Notes: generated from the sequence alone by a model not told the origin. DNA of 64,000 nucleotides from Glycomyces buryatensis (GCF_004912275.1 NZ_STGY01000072.1:62001-126000), one strand, 5' to 3'. Numbered from the stretch's first letter, positions 8,736 through 18,440 are shown. Program-made: numbers and translations.

Positions 8736-9760
8736 CAGATCTCCTGTCCGGCTTGGACGTCGATGAGGATCTTCATGGCCTCGCCGCCGGTGAGCGCGTC
8801 GAAGGCCGACTGGATCTCGGCCAGGGGAACGGTCTTGGTGATCAGGGCATCAGCGGGGATCTCGCCTGAATCGAGCAGCGCGACGGCGGTGTCGAAGTCC
8901 TCGCGCTGGTAGACGCGCGCGCCGAGGAGGCGCAGTTCGCGCCAGAAGACCCGCTGGAGGTTCACCGGGCGCGGCTCGGGGTGGATGGCGACGACGACGA
9001 GGGTGCCGCGCACCTTCGCGTAGTCGACCGCGCCGAGCACCGCGGCGGCGGCGCCGGAGACCTCGAAGACCACATCGGCACCCGCTCCCTGCGTCCACTC
9101 TTCGACCCAGGCCACGGTGTCATCGCGGGCGTCGAGGACGGTGAAGCCGAGCTCGGCGATGCGTTCGCGGCGCTTGGAATCAAGTTCGATCACGACGACC
9201 TCGCCTCCGAAGGACCGGGCGACCGAGGCGATGAGCACGCCGATGGGGCCGCCGCCGATGACGACGGCCTTCTGTCCCGGTTCGAGTTCGGCGCGGCGCA
9301 CGTCGTGGACGGCCACGGCGGTCGGCTCGACCAGGGCCGCGTGCTGGAGCGAGAGGGAGGCGGGCAGCGACACGAGGAGGCCGGCGTCGACGTTCCAGCG
9401 GCCCTGGAGCGCGCCGGGCGAGTCGATGCCCACGAAGTCGAGGTTCTGGCAGATGTGGCGGTTCCCCGCGAGGCAGGCGGGGCAGGTCCCGTCCCAGGCG
9501 AGCGGCATCACCGTGACCGGGTCGCCGATCGCCCAGCCCTCGACGCCCTCGCCGAGCGCGCTGATGGTGCCGCTCATCTCGTGCCCGATGATCGCGGAGG
9601 CGGCGACCCGCGCATCCATGTGTCCACTGAGGATGTGCAGATCGGTACCGCAGATGCCGTTGTAGGCCACGGAGATCTGCACTTGGCCGGGCTCCGGCGG
9701 GGACGGCTCGGACTCTCCCACGGTCATGGTCCGGTTTCCTGCGTAATGCGCGGCGAGCAC
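8735..9760 (-). CDS. Zinc-dependent medium-chain sugar/polyol dehydrogenase
   Basis: 341 residues from a GTG at 9760, chosen because GAGGAGG lies five bases before it and the product then begins like other family members; a GTG at 9811 would add 17 residues. MDR family: catalytic zinc ligands in GICGTDLHILSGH and IGHEMSG, structural-zinc cysteines in CPACLAGNRHICQN, Rossmann motif VIGGGPIGVLIAS. Relatives oxidise L-iditol, butanediol, threonine or sugars with NAD(P). First gene of an operon with the KduD-like SDR, divergent from a LacI regulator. A sugar dehydrogenase step such as L-fucose to fuconolactone is possible from the shared operator; the true substrate is unknown. Confidence 0.85.
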   Translation of the reverse strand: MLAAHYAGNRTMTVGESEPSPPEPGQVQISVAYNGICGTDLHILSGHMDARVAASAIIGHEMSGTISALGEGVEGWAIGDPVTVMPLAWDGTCPACLAGNRHICQNLDFVGIDSPGALQGRWNVDAGLLVSLPASLSLQHAALVEPTAVAVHDVRRAELEPGQKAVVIGGGPIGVLIASVARSFGGEVVVIELDSKRRERIAELGFTVLDARDDTVAWVEEWTQGAGADVVFEVSGAAAAVLGAVDYAKVRGTLVVVAIHPEPRPVNLQRVFWRELRLLGARVYQREDFDTAVALLDSGEIPADALITKTVPLAEIQSAFDALTGGEAMKILIDVQAGQEI

Positions 9761-9822
9761 GGCTGCCTCCTCGGGGGACGGGTACAGAACGATCGTCGAT
9801 GAGGATTGCACACATCCAACAA

Positions 9823-9841
9823 TTGCGCAATCGTTTGATCA
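9823..9841. promoter_or_regulatory. Operator shared with the fuconate dehydratase locus
   Basis: TTGCGCAATCGTTTGATCA, 63 bases upstream of the Zn-dehydrogenase start and 43 upstream of the divergent LacI start. The core CAATCGTTTG is a near-palindrome with central CG, typical of LacI-family sites. The same 19 bases with two A/T exchanges occur at 50044-50062. Likely bound by the LacI protein at 9884. Confidence 0.7.
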
Positions 9842-9883
9842 GTAGCTGGACAGTTCGAACGGCACAGGGGCGATACTTGACCG

Positions 9884-10894
9884 ATGGTGAAACTCAGCGA
9901 TGTGGCCGCGCGAGCAGGGGTCTCGGTGTCGGCGGTCTCCAGGGTGCTCTCCGGCGACCCTTCGGCACGGGTCAGCGAGGCCACGCGCGAACGGGTCCGC
10001 AAGGCCGCCGCCGAGGTCGGCTACCACCCCAATTTCGCCGGGCGGGCGCTCAAGCTCGCGCGCACCGACGTCATCGCGCTCATCGTCCCCGACCTGACCA
10101 ACGCGCTGTTCGCCGAGCTCACCCGCGGGGTGGAGGACGCGGCGGTCGCCCGCGGCTGCGTCATGCTGCTGGCCCGCAGCGAGGTCATGCAGCCGGGTGG
10201 AAAGATGTTCGACCGCCTCGTCGGGGAGGGACGGGTCGACGGCATCGTGCTCCAGCCCCGCGACGGGACCGATCCCGATGAACTGGCCCGGACCGTCGGC
10301 GAACGCGCGACCCTGGTCACCATCCATCACCGAATTCCCGGCGCGAGCTCCGTGGTCGTCCCCGACGCACTCGCCGCCCGGCGCGCTACCGAGCACCTGA
10401 TCGCCTTGGGACACCGCAGGATCGGCTTCGCCGGCGGCCTCACTGCCTCGCCGACCGCGCAGCGCCGGGTCGAGGGCTACCGCGAAGCCCTGCTGGAGGC
10501 GGGCCTGCCCGGCGACCCGGACCTCATCACCTGGCACGGATACAGGGAGGCGGACGGCGAGGCCTCGGCGGCCGAACTGCTGGCACTTCCCCAACGGCCC
10601 ACCGCGATCGTGGCCGCCAACGTCAATGCCGCGGTCGGGGTCCTCGCCGAGGCCCAGGCCCAGGACATCGCCGTTCCCGACGACCTCTCGGTGGTCGCGA
10701 TCCACGACGCCTGGACGGCCGAGCACACCTGGCCGCCGCTGACCTGTGTGCGCATGCCGCTCTATGAACTCGGCCGGACCGCGGTCACCGCGCTCGCCGA
10801 GGCCATCGACGGCGGACCGGTCACCCACCGGACCGTGGACGACCCCGAACCGGTCCTCGTCCCGCGCGCATCGACGGCCGCTCCCGCGAGCTGA
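9884..10894 (+). CDS. LacI-family transcriptional regulator of the dehydrogenase operon
   Basis: 336 residues. N-terminal DNA-binding region VKLSDVAARAGVSVSAVSRV then VGYHPNFAGRALKLARTD hinge; effector domain with LTNALFAELTRGVEDAA, GHRRIGFAGG and DLSVVAIHDAW. Differs from the BxlR-like pair at 1015 and 56874, so it should read another sugar signal. A -10-like GATACT ends six bases before ATG and no ribosome site exists, pointing to a leaderless mRNA. It is divergent from the Zn-dehydrogenase/SDR operon and most likely binds the 19-bp element between them; through the second copy it may also control the fuconate dehydratase and CUT2 importer genes. Confidence 0.88.
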   Translation: MVKLSDVAARAGVSVSAVSRVLSGDPSARVSEATRERVRKAAAEVGYHPNFAGRALKLARTDVIALIVPDLTNALFAELTRGVEDAAVARGCVMLLARSEVMQPGGKMFDRLVGEGRVDGIVLQPRDGTDPDELARTVGERATLVTIHHRIPGASSVVVPDALAARRATEHLIALGHRRIGFAGGLTASPTAQRRVEGYREALLEAGLPGDPDLITWHGYREADGEASAAELLALPQRPTAIVAANVNAAVGVLAEAQAQDIAVPDDLSVVAIHDAWTAEHTWPPLTCVRMPLYELGRTAVTALAEAIDGGPVTHRTVDDPEPVLVPRASTAAPAS

Positions 10895-10919
10895 CAGCCG
10901 TGCGCCCCTTGCACAGCCC

Positions 10920-13187
10920 CTAGCGGAGCAGCCTGACCGTGGTGATTCCCGGCGTCGATTTCCCTGGGGCTGCGGTGATCTCGAGTTCGTACGCTGTGGC
11001 GCGCGGTGCGGAGTGGAGCGCCGCCGGCAGACCGTAGTCGACCTCGTAGGCCTCGTGCTCGCCGTCCCAGGTCTCCTCGGCGACGAGCGTGCCGTTCATC
11101 CGGACGGTGGCCCCTGTGGACCCGCCCGAATGGCGGTAGCCCACGCGCAGAACCCGACCCGCCCGATCGGGGTCCTTGAGCACGACCGCCACGCTCGCGG
11201 TGGTGGAGCGGGCACGGCTCCCTTGCGCATCGACCGACACCTGGGTGGCCTCGCCCCGGAAACCGTGGTCGCTCTCGGGCTGCTGCTCGCCGAAGGCGAC
11301 CTTGTCGACGGTCCGGTCGTCGAGCGTGAGCGAGTCACGGTCGGCCGCGACCAGTTCGCCGCGGCGCTGGGCCACCTGATTCGGGGCGGCGACGGGCCAG
11401 TAGACGGTGTACCGGCTGTCGTGGACCTCGTAGAACGGCACCAGCTCGGTCTCGCCGACGGGATCGGCGAAGCGCATTCGGTAGCGCAGGGGCGCCTCGC
11501 GAGTCAGCACCTCGTCGGCGGCCGAGTCCGCGATGATCGGGACGTCTGCGAAGCCGAACAGGGGGCCGTGGGCGACGTGCCCCATGCGGCTGTCGTCGGC
11601 TTCCAGTCCCAGCAGATGGTCCGTGCCCTCGCGCGAGGCCAGCAGGACCGGTCCGGCGAAGTACGCCTGCCATGGGGAGCCGTCCGGAAGCCATTCGGCG
11701 CGAAGCCGGAGCGGGAGTCCGAACGTGACCACATCGCCGGGCCGCCATTCCCGCTCGAGCACGATCGCGCCCGGCACGGGCTCGGCCTCGACCGGTTTGC
11801 CGTTGACCGCGAGGTCGGCCAGGCCGTCGCTCCAGTCCGGCAGGCGAAGCCGGACCGGGAAGGTGCGAGGCTCATCGAGGTCGAGCGTGAGGCTGACGCG
11901 CTCGTCGGCCGGAAAGTCGGTCTCCAGCCGGAAGCGCCCGCCGAATTCGGGCGCGTCGAGGACGGCGGGAATGTACAGGTTGACTGCCAGGGCACCGTCG
12001 TGCTCGCCGAAGATGAACTCGCCGTACTTGGCCTGGGCCTCGATGCCGGTGCCGACGCAGCACCACATGCCGAGGTCCGGCTGGGAGTAGACGCGGTAGT
12101 GGCGCGGGCGCATCGAGGTGAAGTAGACGAATCCGCCGCGTTCGGGATGCTGGGAGGCCAACTGGTGGTTGAGGATCGCGCGCTCGGCGAAGTCCAGCTG
12201 GGACGGTTCGAACGCGGCCTCGGCGAGGGCCTTGGTCAGTTTGAGCATGTTGTAGGTATTGCAAGTCTCGGGGCCCTCACGGTCCTCGATCATCGGCGAG
12301 AAGTCGCCGGGAGCGTGGAAGTGCTCGCGGACGCTGTTGCCGCCGATGGCGACCGTGCGGCGCTCGACCACCTCGTGCCAGAAGTACCGGGCCGCCTCCA
12401 GCAGGTCCTCGTCTCCGCGGACGGCGGCCGTGGCCGCATAGCCGACGGCCTTGGGGATCTGGGTATTGGCGTGGCGGCCGGTCAGCCCGTCGCGGCGTTC
12501 CAGGAGCGGGTCCAGGATCGCGCGGTGGGAGAAGCGCCGGGCCATGTCGGCGTACTCGCGGCGCCCGGTGATCGCGGCCAGGTCGGCGAAGGATTCGTTC
12601 ATGCCGCCGAACTCGGTGTCGAGCATCGCCTCGAAGGCCTCGTCGTCGAGGTTCGCGGCGACCTCGAGCCACCAGTCGGCGAGCCGGACGACCACTTCGA
12701 GCGCCTGCTTGCGGCCGAGGATCCGGTGCGCGTCGATGAGCCCGGCGAAGGTCTTGTGCAGGTTGTACCAGGGCACCCAGTGATCGCTCGAACCCAGCGC
12801 GGTCGCCGCCGCGATGCCGCCCCCTCGCAGACCCTCGAACAGGGCGACGCCGCCGGGGACGCCGCCGACGTACCCGGTACCGATCGCGTCCTGGGCGCGC
12901 GCCAGCTCGGACACCATGTATTCCAGGCGACGCCGCGGTTCGGCCTCGCCGGTCGCGGCGGCCAGCAGCGCCAGCGCCGAGAGGTAGTGCCCCCCGATGT
13001 GCCCGTCCAGACCGCTGTCCTCCCAGTTGCCGTAACTGGCCGCACGAGGTTCCAGGCCCGCCTCTCGCAGGAACGGTGCCAGCAGCCGATCCGGTTCCAT
13101 CGCGAGTACGTAGCCGAGGTCGGTGCGTACCGCGCGCGCGAACGGGCTCTCCAGCAACGTCACCTGCGTGAGTGGAAAGGTCTTCAT
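10920..13187 (-). CDS. GH127 beta-L-arabinofuranosidase, cytoplasmic
   Basis: 755 residues, no signal peptide. Member of the GH127 (former DUF1680) family: LHKTFAGLIDAHR, GGMNESFADLA, the metal-site segment EGPETCNTYNML (Glu307, Cys309) and MWCCVGTGIEAQ with Cys376/Cys377. In Bifidobacterium HypBA1 the equivalent cysteine is the nucleophile and a zinc is bound by one Glu and three Cys; all are present here. The C-terminal third is beta-sandwich. Substrates are terminal beta-L-arabinofuranosides of plant glycoproteins or related oligosaccharides. Downstream of GH31 with an 82-base gap, probably one operon; convergent with the LacI gene 26 bases away, with no obvious terminator. Confidence 0.9.
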   Translation of the reverse strand: MKTFPLTQVTLLESPFARAVRTDLGYVLAMEPDRLLAPFLREAGLEPRAASYGNWEDSGLDGHIGGHYLSALALLAAATGEAEPRRRLEYMVSELARAQDAIGTGYVGGVPGGVALFEGLRGGGIAAATALGSSDHWVPWYNLHKTFAGLIDAHRILGRKQALEVVVRLADWWLEVAANLDDEAFEAMLDTEFGGMNESFADLAAITGRREYADMARRFSHRAILDPLLERRDGLTGRHANTQIPKAVGYAATAAVRGDEDLLEAARYFWHEVVERRTVAIGGNSVREHFHAPGDFSPMIEDREGPETCNTYNMLKLTKALAEAAFEPSQLDFAERAILNHQLASQHPERGGFVYFTSMRPRHYRVYSQPDLGMWCCVGTGIEAQAKYGEFIFGEHDGALAVNLYIPAVLDAPEFGGRFRLETDFPADERVSLTLDLDEPRTFPVRLRLPDWSDGLADLAVNGKPVEAEPVPGAIVLEREWRPGDVVTFGLPLRLRAEWLPDGSPWQAYFAGPVLLASREGTDHLLGLEADDSRMGHVAHGPLFGFADVPIIADSAADEVLTREAPLRYRMRFADPVGETELVPFYEVHDSRYTVYWPVAAPNQVAQRRGELVAADRDSLTLDDRTVDKVAFGEQQPESDHGFRGEATQVSVDAQGSRARSTTASVAVVLKDPDRAGRVLRVGYRHSGGSTGATVRMNGTLVAEETWDGEHEAYEVDYGLPAALHSAPRATAYELEITAAPGKSTPGITTVRLLR

Positions 13188-13269
13188 CTACTGCTCATTT
13201 CCTGTCGTAGAAGGGCGTGGTGAACCGCTGTCGTCGTGCGGTCTCGAATCAGGGATGGGCCGGGCGGCC

Positions 13270-15291
13270 TCAGACCGTACCGGTGAGCTCGGGGAGTGCG
13301 CCGTCGCGGGTGTAGACCGGGATGCGATCGATCGGGGCGTCCGCCGTGATCCACTGGCCGCCTTGGTGCTCGGTGCCGGTGTGGAGGTCGGTCCAGGTCG
13401 CGCCCTCCGGAAGGTAGACGCGGCGGCCGGTCGCGCCCGGCACCAGGACCGGGGCGACGAGGAGGTCCGGTCCGAACATGTACTGGTCGGCCAGGTCCCA
13501 GCTGGTCTCGTCGTCGGGGAACTCGTGGAACATGCCCCGCATGACCGGCTGCCCGGACTCGTGGGCCTCGGTCATGAGCCGGCGGGTGTAGGGGCGCAAG
13601 GCCTCGCGGAAATGAACGTAGCGGGAGAGGATCCCGTACACGTCCTCGCCGTAACTCCACAGCTCGTTCGGCGCGCCCGAATTATTGCGCGCCGAGCCGT
13701 CGGCGGCCAGGACCCGTTCGCTGGGCTGGCGGTCGCCGTGCATGCGCATGACCGGGCAGAACGCCCCGAACTGGAACCAGCGGACCAACAGTTCCCGGAA
13801 GGCCGGGTCGTCGATGTTCCCACCGCCGAAGCCGCCGATATCGGTGGTGAACCACGGGATCCCGGCGACGCCCATGTGGATTCCGGCCGTGATCTGCCGG
13901 CGGAAGTCCTTCCAGTCGGAGTGGATGTCGCCCGACCACACCAGCGCGCCGTAGCGCTGGGATCCGGCCCAGGCGCAGCGGACCAGGTTCACGATCTCCG
14001 CTTGGCCCGCGGCCTGCTGGCCCTCGTAGAACATGCGCGAGAACGTCTGCGGGTAGACGTTGCCGACCTCGACGTTCGGCCCCGCGTGGTAGCGGTAGTT
14101 GTCGAAGTCGTAGACGCCGTACTCGGGTTCGGCCTCGTCGAGCCAGAACAGCTTGATGCCCAGGTCGTGGTAGTTGCGTTTGAGGATGTCCCAGGCCTGT
14201 TCGCGGGCGCGCGGGTTCGTGGCGTCCAGGAACATGCTGGGGCCCTGAAAACTCATCTGGACACCGTGCCCGCGCTCGGTGCGGACGAGGAGGTTCTCCT
14301 TCTTGAACGCGGCGAAGTTCTCCGACTCGACCGAGACCTGCGGCCAGACCGAGACCATGAGCTCCACTCCCATTTCCTGGAGTTCCTTGACCATCGCGGC
14401 CGGGTCGGGCCAGAACTCCTCCTCGAAGCGGAAGTCGCCCATCTTGGGCCAGTGGAAGAAGTCGGCCACGATGACGTCGAGCGGCAGTCCGCGCCGCTTG
14501 TGCTCGCGCGCCACCTCGAGGATTTGTTCCTGGTTCCAGTAGCGCAGCTTGCACTGCCAGTACCCGAGGCCGTACTCGGGCATCATCGGGGCGTGGCCGG
14601 TCGCGTCGGCATAGGCGGCGCTGATCTGCGCGGGAGTGGAGCCGGCGGTGATCCAGTAGTCGAGCTGCCCGGTGGCCTCGGCGATCCACTCGGTCCGGTT
14701 GGCGGCGAACGTGGCCGAGCCGATCGCCGGGTTGTGCCACAGGAACCCGTACCCGGCGCTGGAGACGACGAACGGGACGCTCGCCTGCGAGTTCCGGTGC
14801 GCCAGTTCGAAGGTCGAGCCCTTGATGTCGAGGATGTCCTGCTGGTACTGGCCCATGCCGTACAGCTTCTCCCCCGCCGGGGTCTCGAAGGCCGCGCGGA
14901 GTCGGTGCGCGCCGCCGGGGAGGGGCCGGAACTCGCGGGCGGTGAGCTTGAGCGCGCCGCCATCCCCGATCTCCCGCAGCAGCGTGCGGCCCTCGGCGTC
15001 GCGGAACTCGAGCGCGCAGTTGAAGACGTCGTACTCGGTCTGCCAGTCGAGGCCGCCCCGCGCGCGCATCACGACCGTGATCGCGCCGTTGACGAGTGTC
15101 GCCGTGTCGCCGTCCACGGAGATCTCGACGTCCGCGGGCTCGGGCTCGAGCAGCGCGAAGTCGGTGTCGAGGACGTCCCCTGCCCGGCTGCTGCGCACCC
15201 GCAGCGAGTCGCGGCCCCACGCCTGGACCACCAGCGTCTCGCCGTCGCCGCGCCAGATCACGCCATCTTCGGTCGTCTCGAACGGAGTCAT
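13270..15291 (-). CDS. GH31 alpha-xylosidase, cytoplasmic
   Basis: 673 residues, no signal peptide. N-terminal beta domain (about 1-230) then TIM barrel with nucleophile Asp385 in KLFWLDEAEPE and acid/base Asp455 in VWSGDIHSDW; GIPWFTTDIGGF and RWFQFGAFCPVMRMHG follow. The LDEAEPE form with a nearby FHWPKMGDFRF is typical of YicI-type alpha-xylosidases rather than alpha-glucosidases. It would strip alpha-xylose from xyloglucan oligosaccharides produced by the GH5 enzyme. First gene of a probable two-gene operon with GH127. The promoter was not resolved; its region is A/T-rich around 15340-15375. Confidence 0.9.
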   Translation of the reverse strand: MTPFETTEDGVIWRGDGETLVVQAWGRDSLRVRSSRAGDVLDTDFALLEPEPADVEISVDGDTATLVNGAITVVMRARGGLDWQTEYDVFNCALEFRDAEGRTLLREIGDGGALKLTAREFRPLPGGAHRLRAAFETPAGEKLYGMGQYQQDILDIKGSTFELAHRNSQASVPFVVSSAGYGFLWHNPAIGSATFAANRTEWIAEATGQLDYWITAGSTPAQISAAYADATGHAPMMPEYGLGYWQCKLRYWNQEQILEVAREHKRRGLPLDVIVADFFHWPKMGDFRFEEEFWPDPAAMVKELQEMGVELMVSVWPQVSVESENFAAFKKENLLVRTERGHGVQMSFQGPSMFLDATNPRAREQAWDILKRNYHDLGIKLFWLDEAEPEYGVYDFDNYRYHAGPNVEVGNVYPQTFSRMFYEGQQAAGQAEIVNLVRCAWAGSQRYGALVWSGDIHSDWKDFRRQITAGIHMGVAGIPWFTTDIGGFGGGNIDDPAFRELLVRWFQFGAFCPVMRMHGDRQPSERVLAADGSARNNSGAPNELWSYGEDVYGILSRYVHFREALRPYTRRLMTEAHESGQPVMRGMFHEFPDDETSWDLADQYMFGPDLLVAPVLVPGATGRRVYLPEGATWTDLHTGTEHQGGQWITADAPIDRIPVYTRDGALPELTGTV

Positions 15292-15507
15292 GAACTCTGC
15301 CCTTCGTGTCTCGGTCCGTCCCGCGCCGGTGCAACGAACGGAATCACCAACACTTTACCGATACATATTCAACGATCGCGAGGCGCGGAGCATATTTTTC
15401 CGGTGCCCGACCCCGCCTGACGCTCACGCTCGCTCCTTCGCGGTCCAGATTCGCGAATGTTCGCGGCATCTCGGGCACCTGACTCCGCCAAGCCCCGCCA
15501 CATTGAT

Positions 15508-15589
15508 ATCGATCTATTTACATATAGAAGCCTCATGGTTACCCTGACTTCAAGCCCTCTAAGTTTCGATGAAAACTACGAACGTTTCG
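15508..15589 (+). promoter_or_regulatory. Promoter and operator of the GH43-CBM6 gene
   Basis: ATCGATCTATTTACAT (15508-15523) is identical at 57958-57973 before the second GH62 gene. It contains -35 TTTACA (15517-15522); 17 bases later comes -10 TACCCT (15540-15545). Downstream, CGAACGTTTCG at 15579-15589 is one mismatch from CGAAAGTTTCG, and AAGTTTCG occurs at 15561. The remaining 15292-15507 of this 360-base divergent gap shows no gene. Confidence 0.6.
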
Positions 15590-15651
15590 AGGGTGCTCGA
15601 ATCCGAGAGTGACCCCAGGGCGCGCGCGAGCGCGGCCGGAGAGGTTCCCCT

Positions 15652-17046
15652 ATGAAAACTCCGACTCCAACCCGAAGACGGATCGCGGCTCTCGCGCTGG
15701 CATTCGCGTTCGCGGCGGCCGCGCTGAGCCCGGTCGTCGATCCGTCGCCCTCCCCAGCACAGGCCGACAACCCGATCGTCCAGACCGTGTACACCGCCGA
15801 CCCGGCACCACTCATCCACAATGGCCGCCTCTACCTCTACACCGGGCACGACGAGGACGGCGCGACCTGGTTCGACATGCGGGATTGGCGCGTCTGGTCC
15901 TCCGACGACATGGTCAACTGGACCGACCACGGCTCCCCGCTGAGCCTCGACACCTTCAGCTGGGCGCGCCAGGACGCCTGGGCGGGTCAGGCCGTCGAGC
16001 GTGACGGCAAGTTCTACTGGTACGTCCCGGTCATCAACGACGCCACGGGCAGGCCCGCCATCGGAGTGGCCGTCGCGGACAGCCCCACCGGGCCATTCGA
16101 GGACGCCCTTGGGCGGCCGCTGGTCCAGAACGGCGAGATCGATCCCTCGGTCTTCATCGACGACGACGGCCAGGCCTATCTGTACTGGGGCAACCCGAAC
16201 CTGTGGTATGTGAAGCTCAACGCCGACATGACCTCCTACTCGGGCGCCCCGACCCAGATCCCCCTCACCACCCAGGGATTCGGCACCCGGCCGGGGAGTT
16301 CGGACCGCCCCACGCTCTATGAGGAAGGACCGTGGGTCTACAAGCGGGACTCCCTGTACTACATGGCGTTCGCCGCGCAATGCTGCTCGGAGCACATCGC
16401 CTACTCGACCGCCCCGGGACCGACCGGGCCGTGGACCTATCGGGGGACGGTCATGCCCACGCAGGGCAGCAGCTTCACCAACCACCCCGGCATCATCGAC
16501 TACAAGGGAGGGTCCTACCTCTTCTATCACAACGGCGCGCTGCCGGGCGGCGGCGGCTTCGCCCGATCCGTCGCGGTCGAGCAGTTCGACTACAACCCCG
16601 ACGGCACCATCCCCGTCATCAATATGACCGAGAGCGGGGCACCTCAGGTCGGCGCCCTCAATCCCTATGTCCGCCAGGAGGCCGAGACGATCGCCTGGGC
16701 GAACGGTGTCGAGACCGAGCCCTCCGGCGAGGGCGGCATGAACGTCGGATGGATCGAGAACGGCGACTGGATCAAGGTCAAGGGCGCGGCCTTCGGCACC
16801 GGCGCGGCCACCTTCGACGCACGGGTGGCCTCGGCGACCGGCGGCGGCGCCATCGAACTCCGCCTCGGCGGCCCCACCGGCGCCCTGGTGGGCACCTGCA
16901 ACGTCCCGGGGACCGGCGGCTGGCAGACCTGGACGGACGTCTCCTGCCCCGTGAGCGGCGCGACGGGAACACAGGACCTGTACCTGAGGTTCACCGGCGG
17001 CAGCGGTTACCTGTTCAATGTGAACTGGTGGCAGTTCGCCACCTGA
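15652..17046 (+). CDS. Secreted GH43 arabinofuranosidase/xylosidase with C-terminal CBM6
   Basis: 464 residues. Signal peptide over residues 1-38 (RRRIAALALAFAFAAAALSP, cleavage near AQA). Five-bladed beta-propeller about 40-330 with the GH43 acids: TADPAPLIHNGRLYLYTGHD (base Asp), GEIDPSVFIDDDGQAYLYWG (pKa Asp) and YEEGPWVYKR (acid Glu). Residues about 335-464 form a CBM6: YVRQEAETIAWANG, GWIENGDWIKVKG, and NVNWWQF at the end. Related actinomycete GH43-CBM6 enzymes release arabinose or xylose from arabinoxylan. Regulated with the second GH62 gene judging from the identical 16-base promoter segment. Convergent with the esterase gene. Confidence 0.9.
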   Translation: MKTPTPTRRRIAALALAFAFAAAALSPVVDPSPSPAQADNPIVQTVYTADPAPLIHNGRLYLYTGHDEDGATWFDMRDWRVWSSDDMVNWTDHGSPLSLDTFSWARQDAWAGQAVERDGKFYWYVPVINDATGRPAIGVAVADSPTGPFEDALGRPLVQNGEIDPSVFIDDDGQAYLYWGNPNLWYVKLNADMTSYSGAPTQIPLTTQGFGTRPGSSDRPTLYEEGPWVYKRDSLYYMAFAAQCCSEHIAYSTAPGPTGPWTYRGTVMPTQGSSFTNHPGIIDYKGGSYLFYHNGALPGGGGFARSVAVEQFDYNPDGTIPVINMTESGAPQVGALNPYVRQEAETIAWANGVETEPSGEGGMNVGWIENGDWIKVKGAAFGTGAATFDARVASATGGGAIELRLGGPTGALVGTCNVPGTGGWQTWTDVSCPVSGATGTQDLYLRFTGGSGYLFNVNWWQFAT

Positions 17047-17062
17047 CAGCGGCGAAGCAGCG

Positions 17063-17092
17063 GAACGGGCCTCCCGACTGGGAGGCCCGTTC
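17063..17092. terminator. Bidirectional terminator between GH43 and esterase genes
   Basis: Arm GAACGGGCCTCCC (17063-17075), loop GACT, complementary arm 17080-17092, followed by ATTCATATT. It lies between convergent genes. Confidence 0.8.
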
Positions 17093-17129
17093 ATTCATAT
17101 TCGGCGCCGAAGGTGCGCCGGTCGGTCGG

Positions 17130-18440
17130 TCAGCTCAAGGCCCACTTCTGACCGGCCGAGCCGTTGCAGCTCGACAGGACCACTCCGGTGCCGTTGGCGG
17201 TCCCGCCACCGGAAGTCGCCAGGCACAGTCCCGACTGGACGCCGGTGATGGTGCCGTCGGCATTGACGTTCCACTGCTGGTTCGTCCCGCCGTGGCAGTC
17301 CCAGATGATGGCCCGGGTGCCGGGAGCGGTGCTTGCCCCCTCCGCGTCAAGGCACTTGCCGCCGTAGACGGTGAGCTGCTTCGACGACGTGTTGTGGACC
17401 CACTGCTGGTTCGAGCCGTCGTGGCAGTCCCAGAGCTGCACCGTGGCGCCGTTCGACTGTGACTGGGCCGAGACGTCGAGGCAGCGGTTCGCGCCGGCGT
17501 TCCGCACCTGGTCGGTCTCCGCGGGCGGGGTGGAGCTGAACTGGCTGATGAACTGCCAGACCTCGCCCTTGACCCAGCTCCGGGCGCCGCTCTCGCAGCC
17601 GGTGCAGCCGTCCACCGGGCCCTGCTGGTGGCCGCCGTCGAACGCGGCCCACTGGACCGGGTAACCGGCACGGCACGAATACGTGGTGGTGATGTGGGTG
17701 CCGCTGCCCGAACCGGGCTCCCGCGGACTCTGCGACGCACAGCCATTGTTGGCGACGAACCGGTCGCGCATCGACCGCGCGTTCGGCATGCTGTCGTTGA
17801 CGCCCTGGATGCCGAAGTACGCCACGGCCCCCGTGCCGCCGCTGCATCCGCTGACCGGTCCCGGGACGGCGATGGCGATGACCGCCCGGAACGCGTTCGG
17901 CCGGGCGCACGCGAGCGCGTAGCTCATCGCCCCGCCGTAGCTGAAGCCCAGGGAGAACCGCTGCGACTCGTCGACGCAGAGGTCGGCTTCGATCCGCCGG
18001 ATCATGTCGTCGAAGAACACGACGTCCACGCCGTTCGAGTTGGCCCAGGCATTGTTCTGGCCTTGCGGGGCGACGAAGATCGCGGAGCCGCCCGAAAGAG
18101 CGTCGAGCCCGTAGTGGGCGTAGACGGCGCCGTCGCTGCCGCCGCCAGCGACCTGTTCGGCGGTGCCGCCCCACCAGTGGTTGCCGAAGATCAGCTTGTG
18201 GGGCCGGGTGTTGTCGTAGCCGGCGGGGATCTTGAGGATGAAGCTGCGGTTCTGTCCGCTGCTCTGGATGGTGTGGGTGCCGCTGTTGAGGGTCGGGGAC
18301 TTGCCGCAACCGGCACTGGCCGTGGCGCTCACTTCGGCCGCGGACGCCGCGGGTTCGGCGGCTTGGGCCGCCGCACCCCCGGTCAGCGCCAGCAACACCG
18401 CGGCCGCGAGGGCCGCGAGGAAGGTCATGGATCTCGACAT
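17130..18440 (-). CDS. Secreted PHB-depolymerase/feruloyl-esterase-like protein with CBM13
   Basis: 436 residues from ATG 18440 (AAGGAG nine bases upstream). Signal peptide FLAALAAAVLLALTGGAAAQA. Alpha/beta-hydrolase (about 45-300) of the LpqC/PHB-depolymerase-like esterase group: nucleophile Ser in SLGFSYGGAMSYA, GNHWWGGTAEQV, IAVPGPVSGCSG, and catalytic His in FDGGHQQGPVDGC. A CBM13 (ricin-type) follows with QxW repeats. Relatives linked to xylanolytic genes act as feruloyl or acetyl-xylan esterases, which fits this locus. A paralogue without CBM13 is encoded at 59687; both catalytic domains and both promoters are alike. Confidence 0.85.
   Translation of the reverse strand: MSRSMTFLAALAAAVLLALTGGAAAQAAEPAASAAEVSATASAGCGKSPTLNSGTHTIQSSGQNRSFILKIPAGYDNTRPHKLIFGNHWWGGTAEQVAGGGSDGAVYAHYGLDALSGGSAIFVAPQGQNNAWANSNGVDVVFFDDMIRRIEADLCVDESQRFSLGFSYGGAMSYALACARPNAFRAVIAIAVPGPVSGCSGGTGAVAYFGIQGVNDSMPNARSMRDRFVANNGCASQSPREPGSGSGTHITTTYSCRAGYPVQWAAFDGGHQQGPVDGCTGCESGARSWVKGEVWQFISQFSSTPPAETDQVRNAGANRCLDVSAQSQSNGATVQLWDCHDGSNQQWVHNTSSKQLTVYGGKCLDAEGASTAPGTRAIIWDCHGGTNQQWNVNADGTITGVQSGLCLATSGGGTANGTGVVLSSCNGSAGQKWALS

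Noticed and set aside
10746-13223. 825-codon plus-strand frame opposite GH127
   Set aside because: Same antisense artefact; the minus strand has the conserved GH127 metal-site motifs.
13123-15420. Long plus-strand open frame of 765 codons opposite the GH31 gene
   Set aside because: Its product is a Val/Arg/Gly/Asp-rich composition typical of the antisense of GC3-biased genes, with no domain and no ribosome site. The opposite strand encodes a complete GH31 enzyme.
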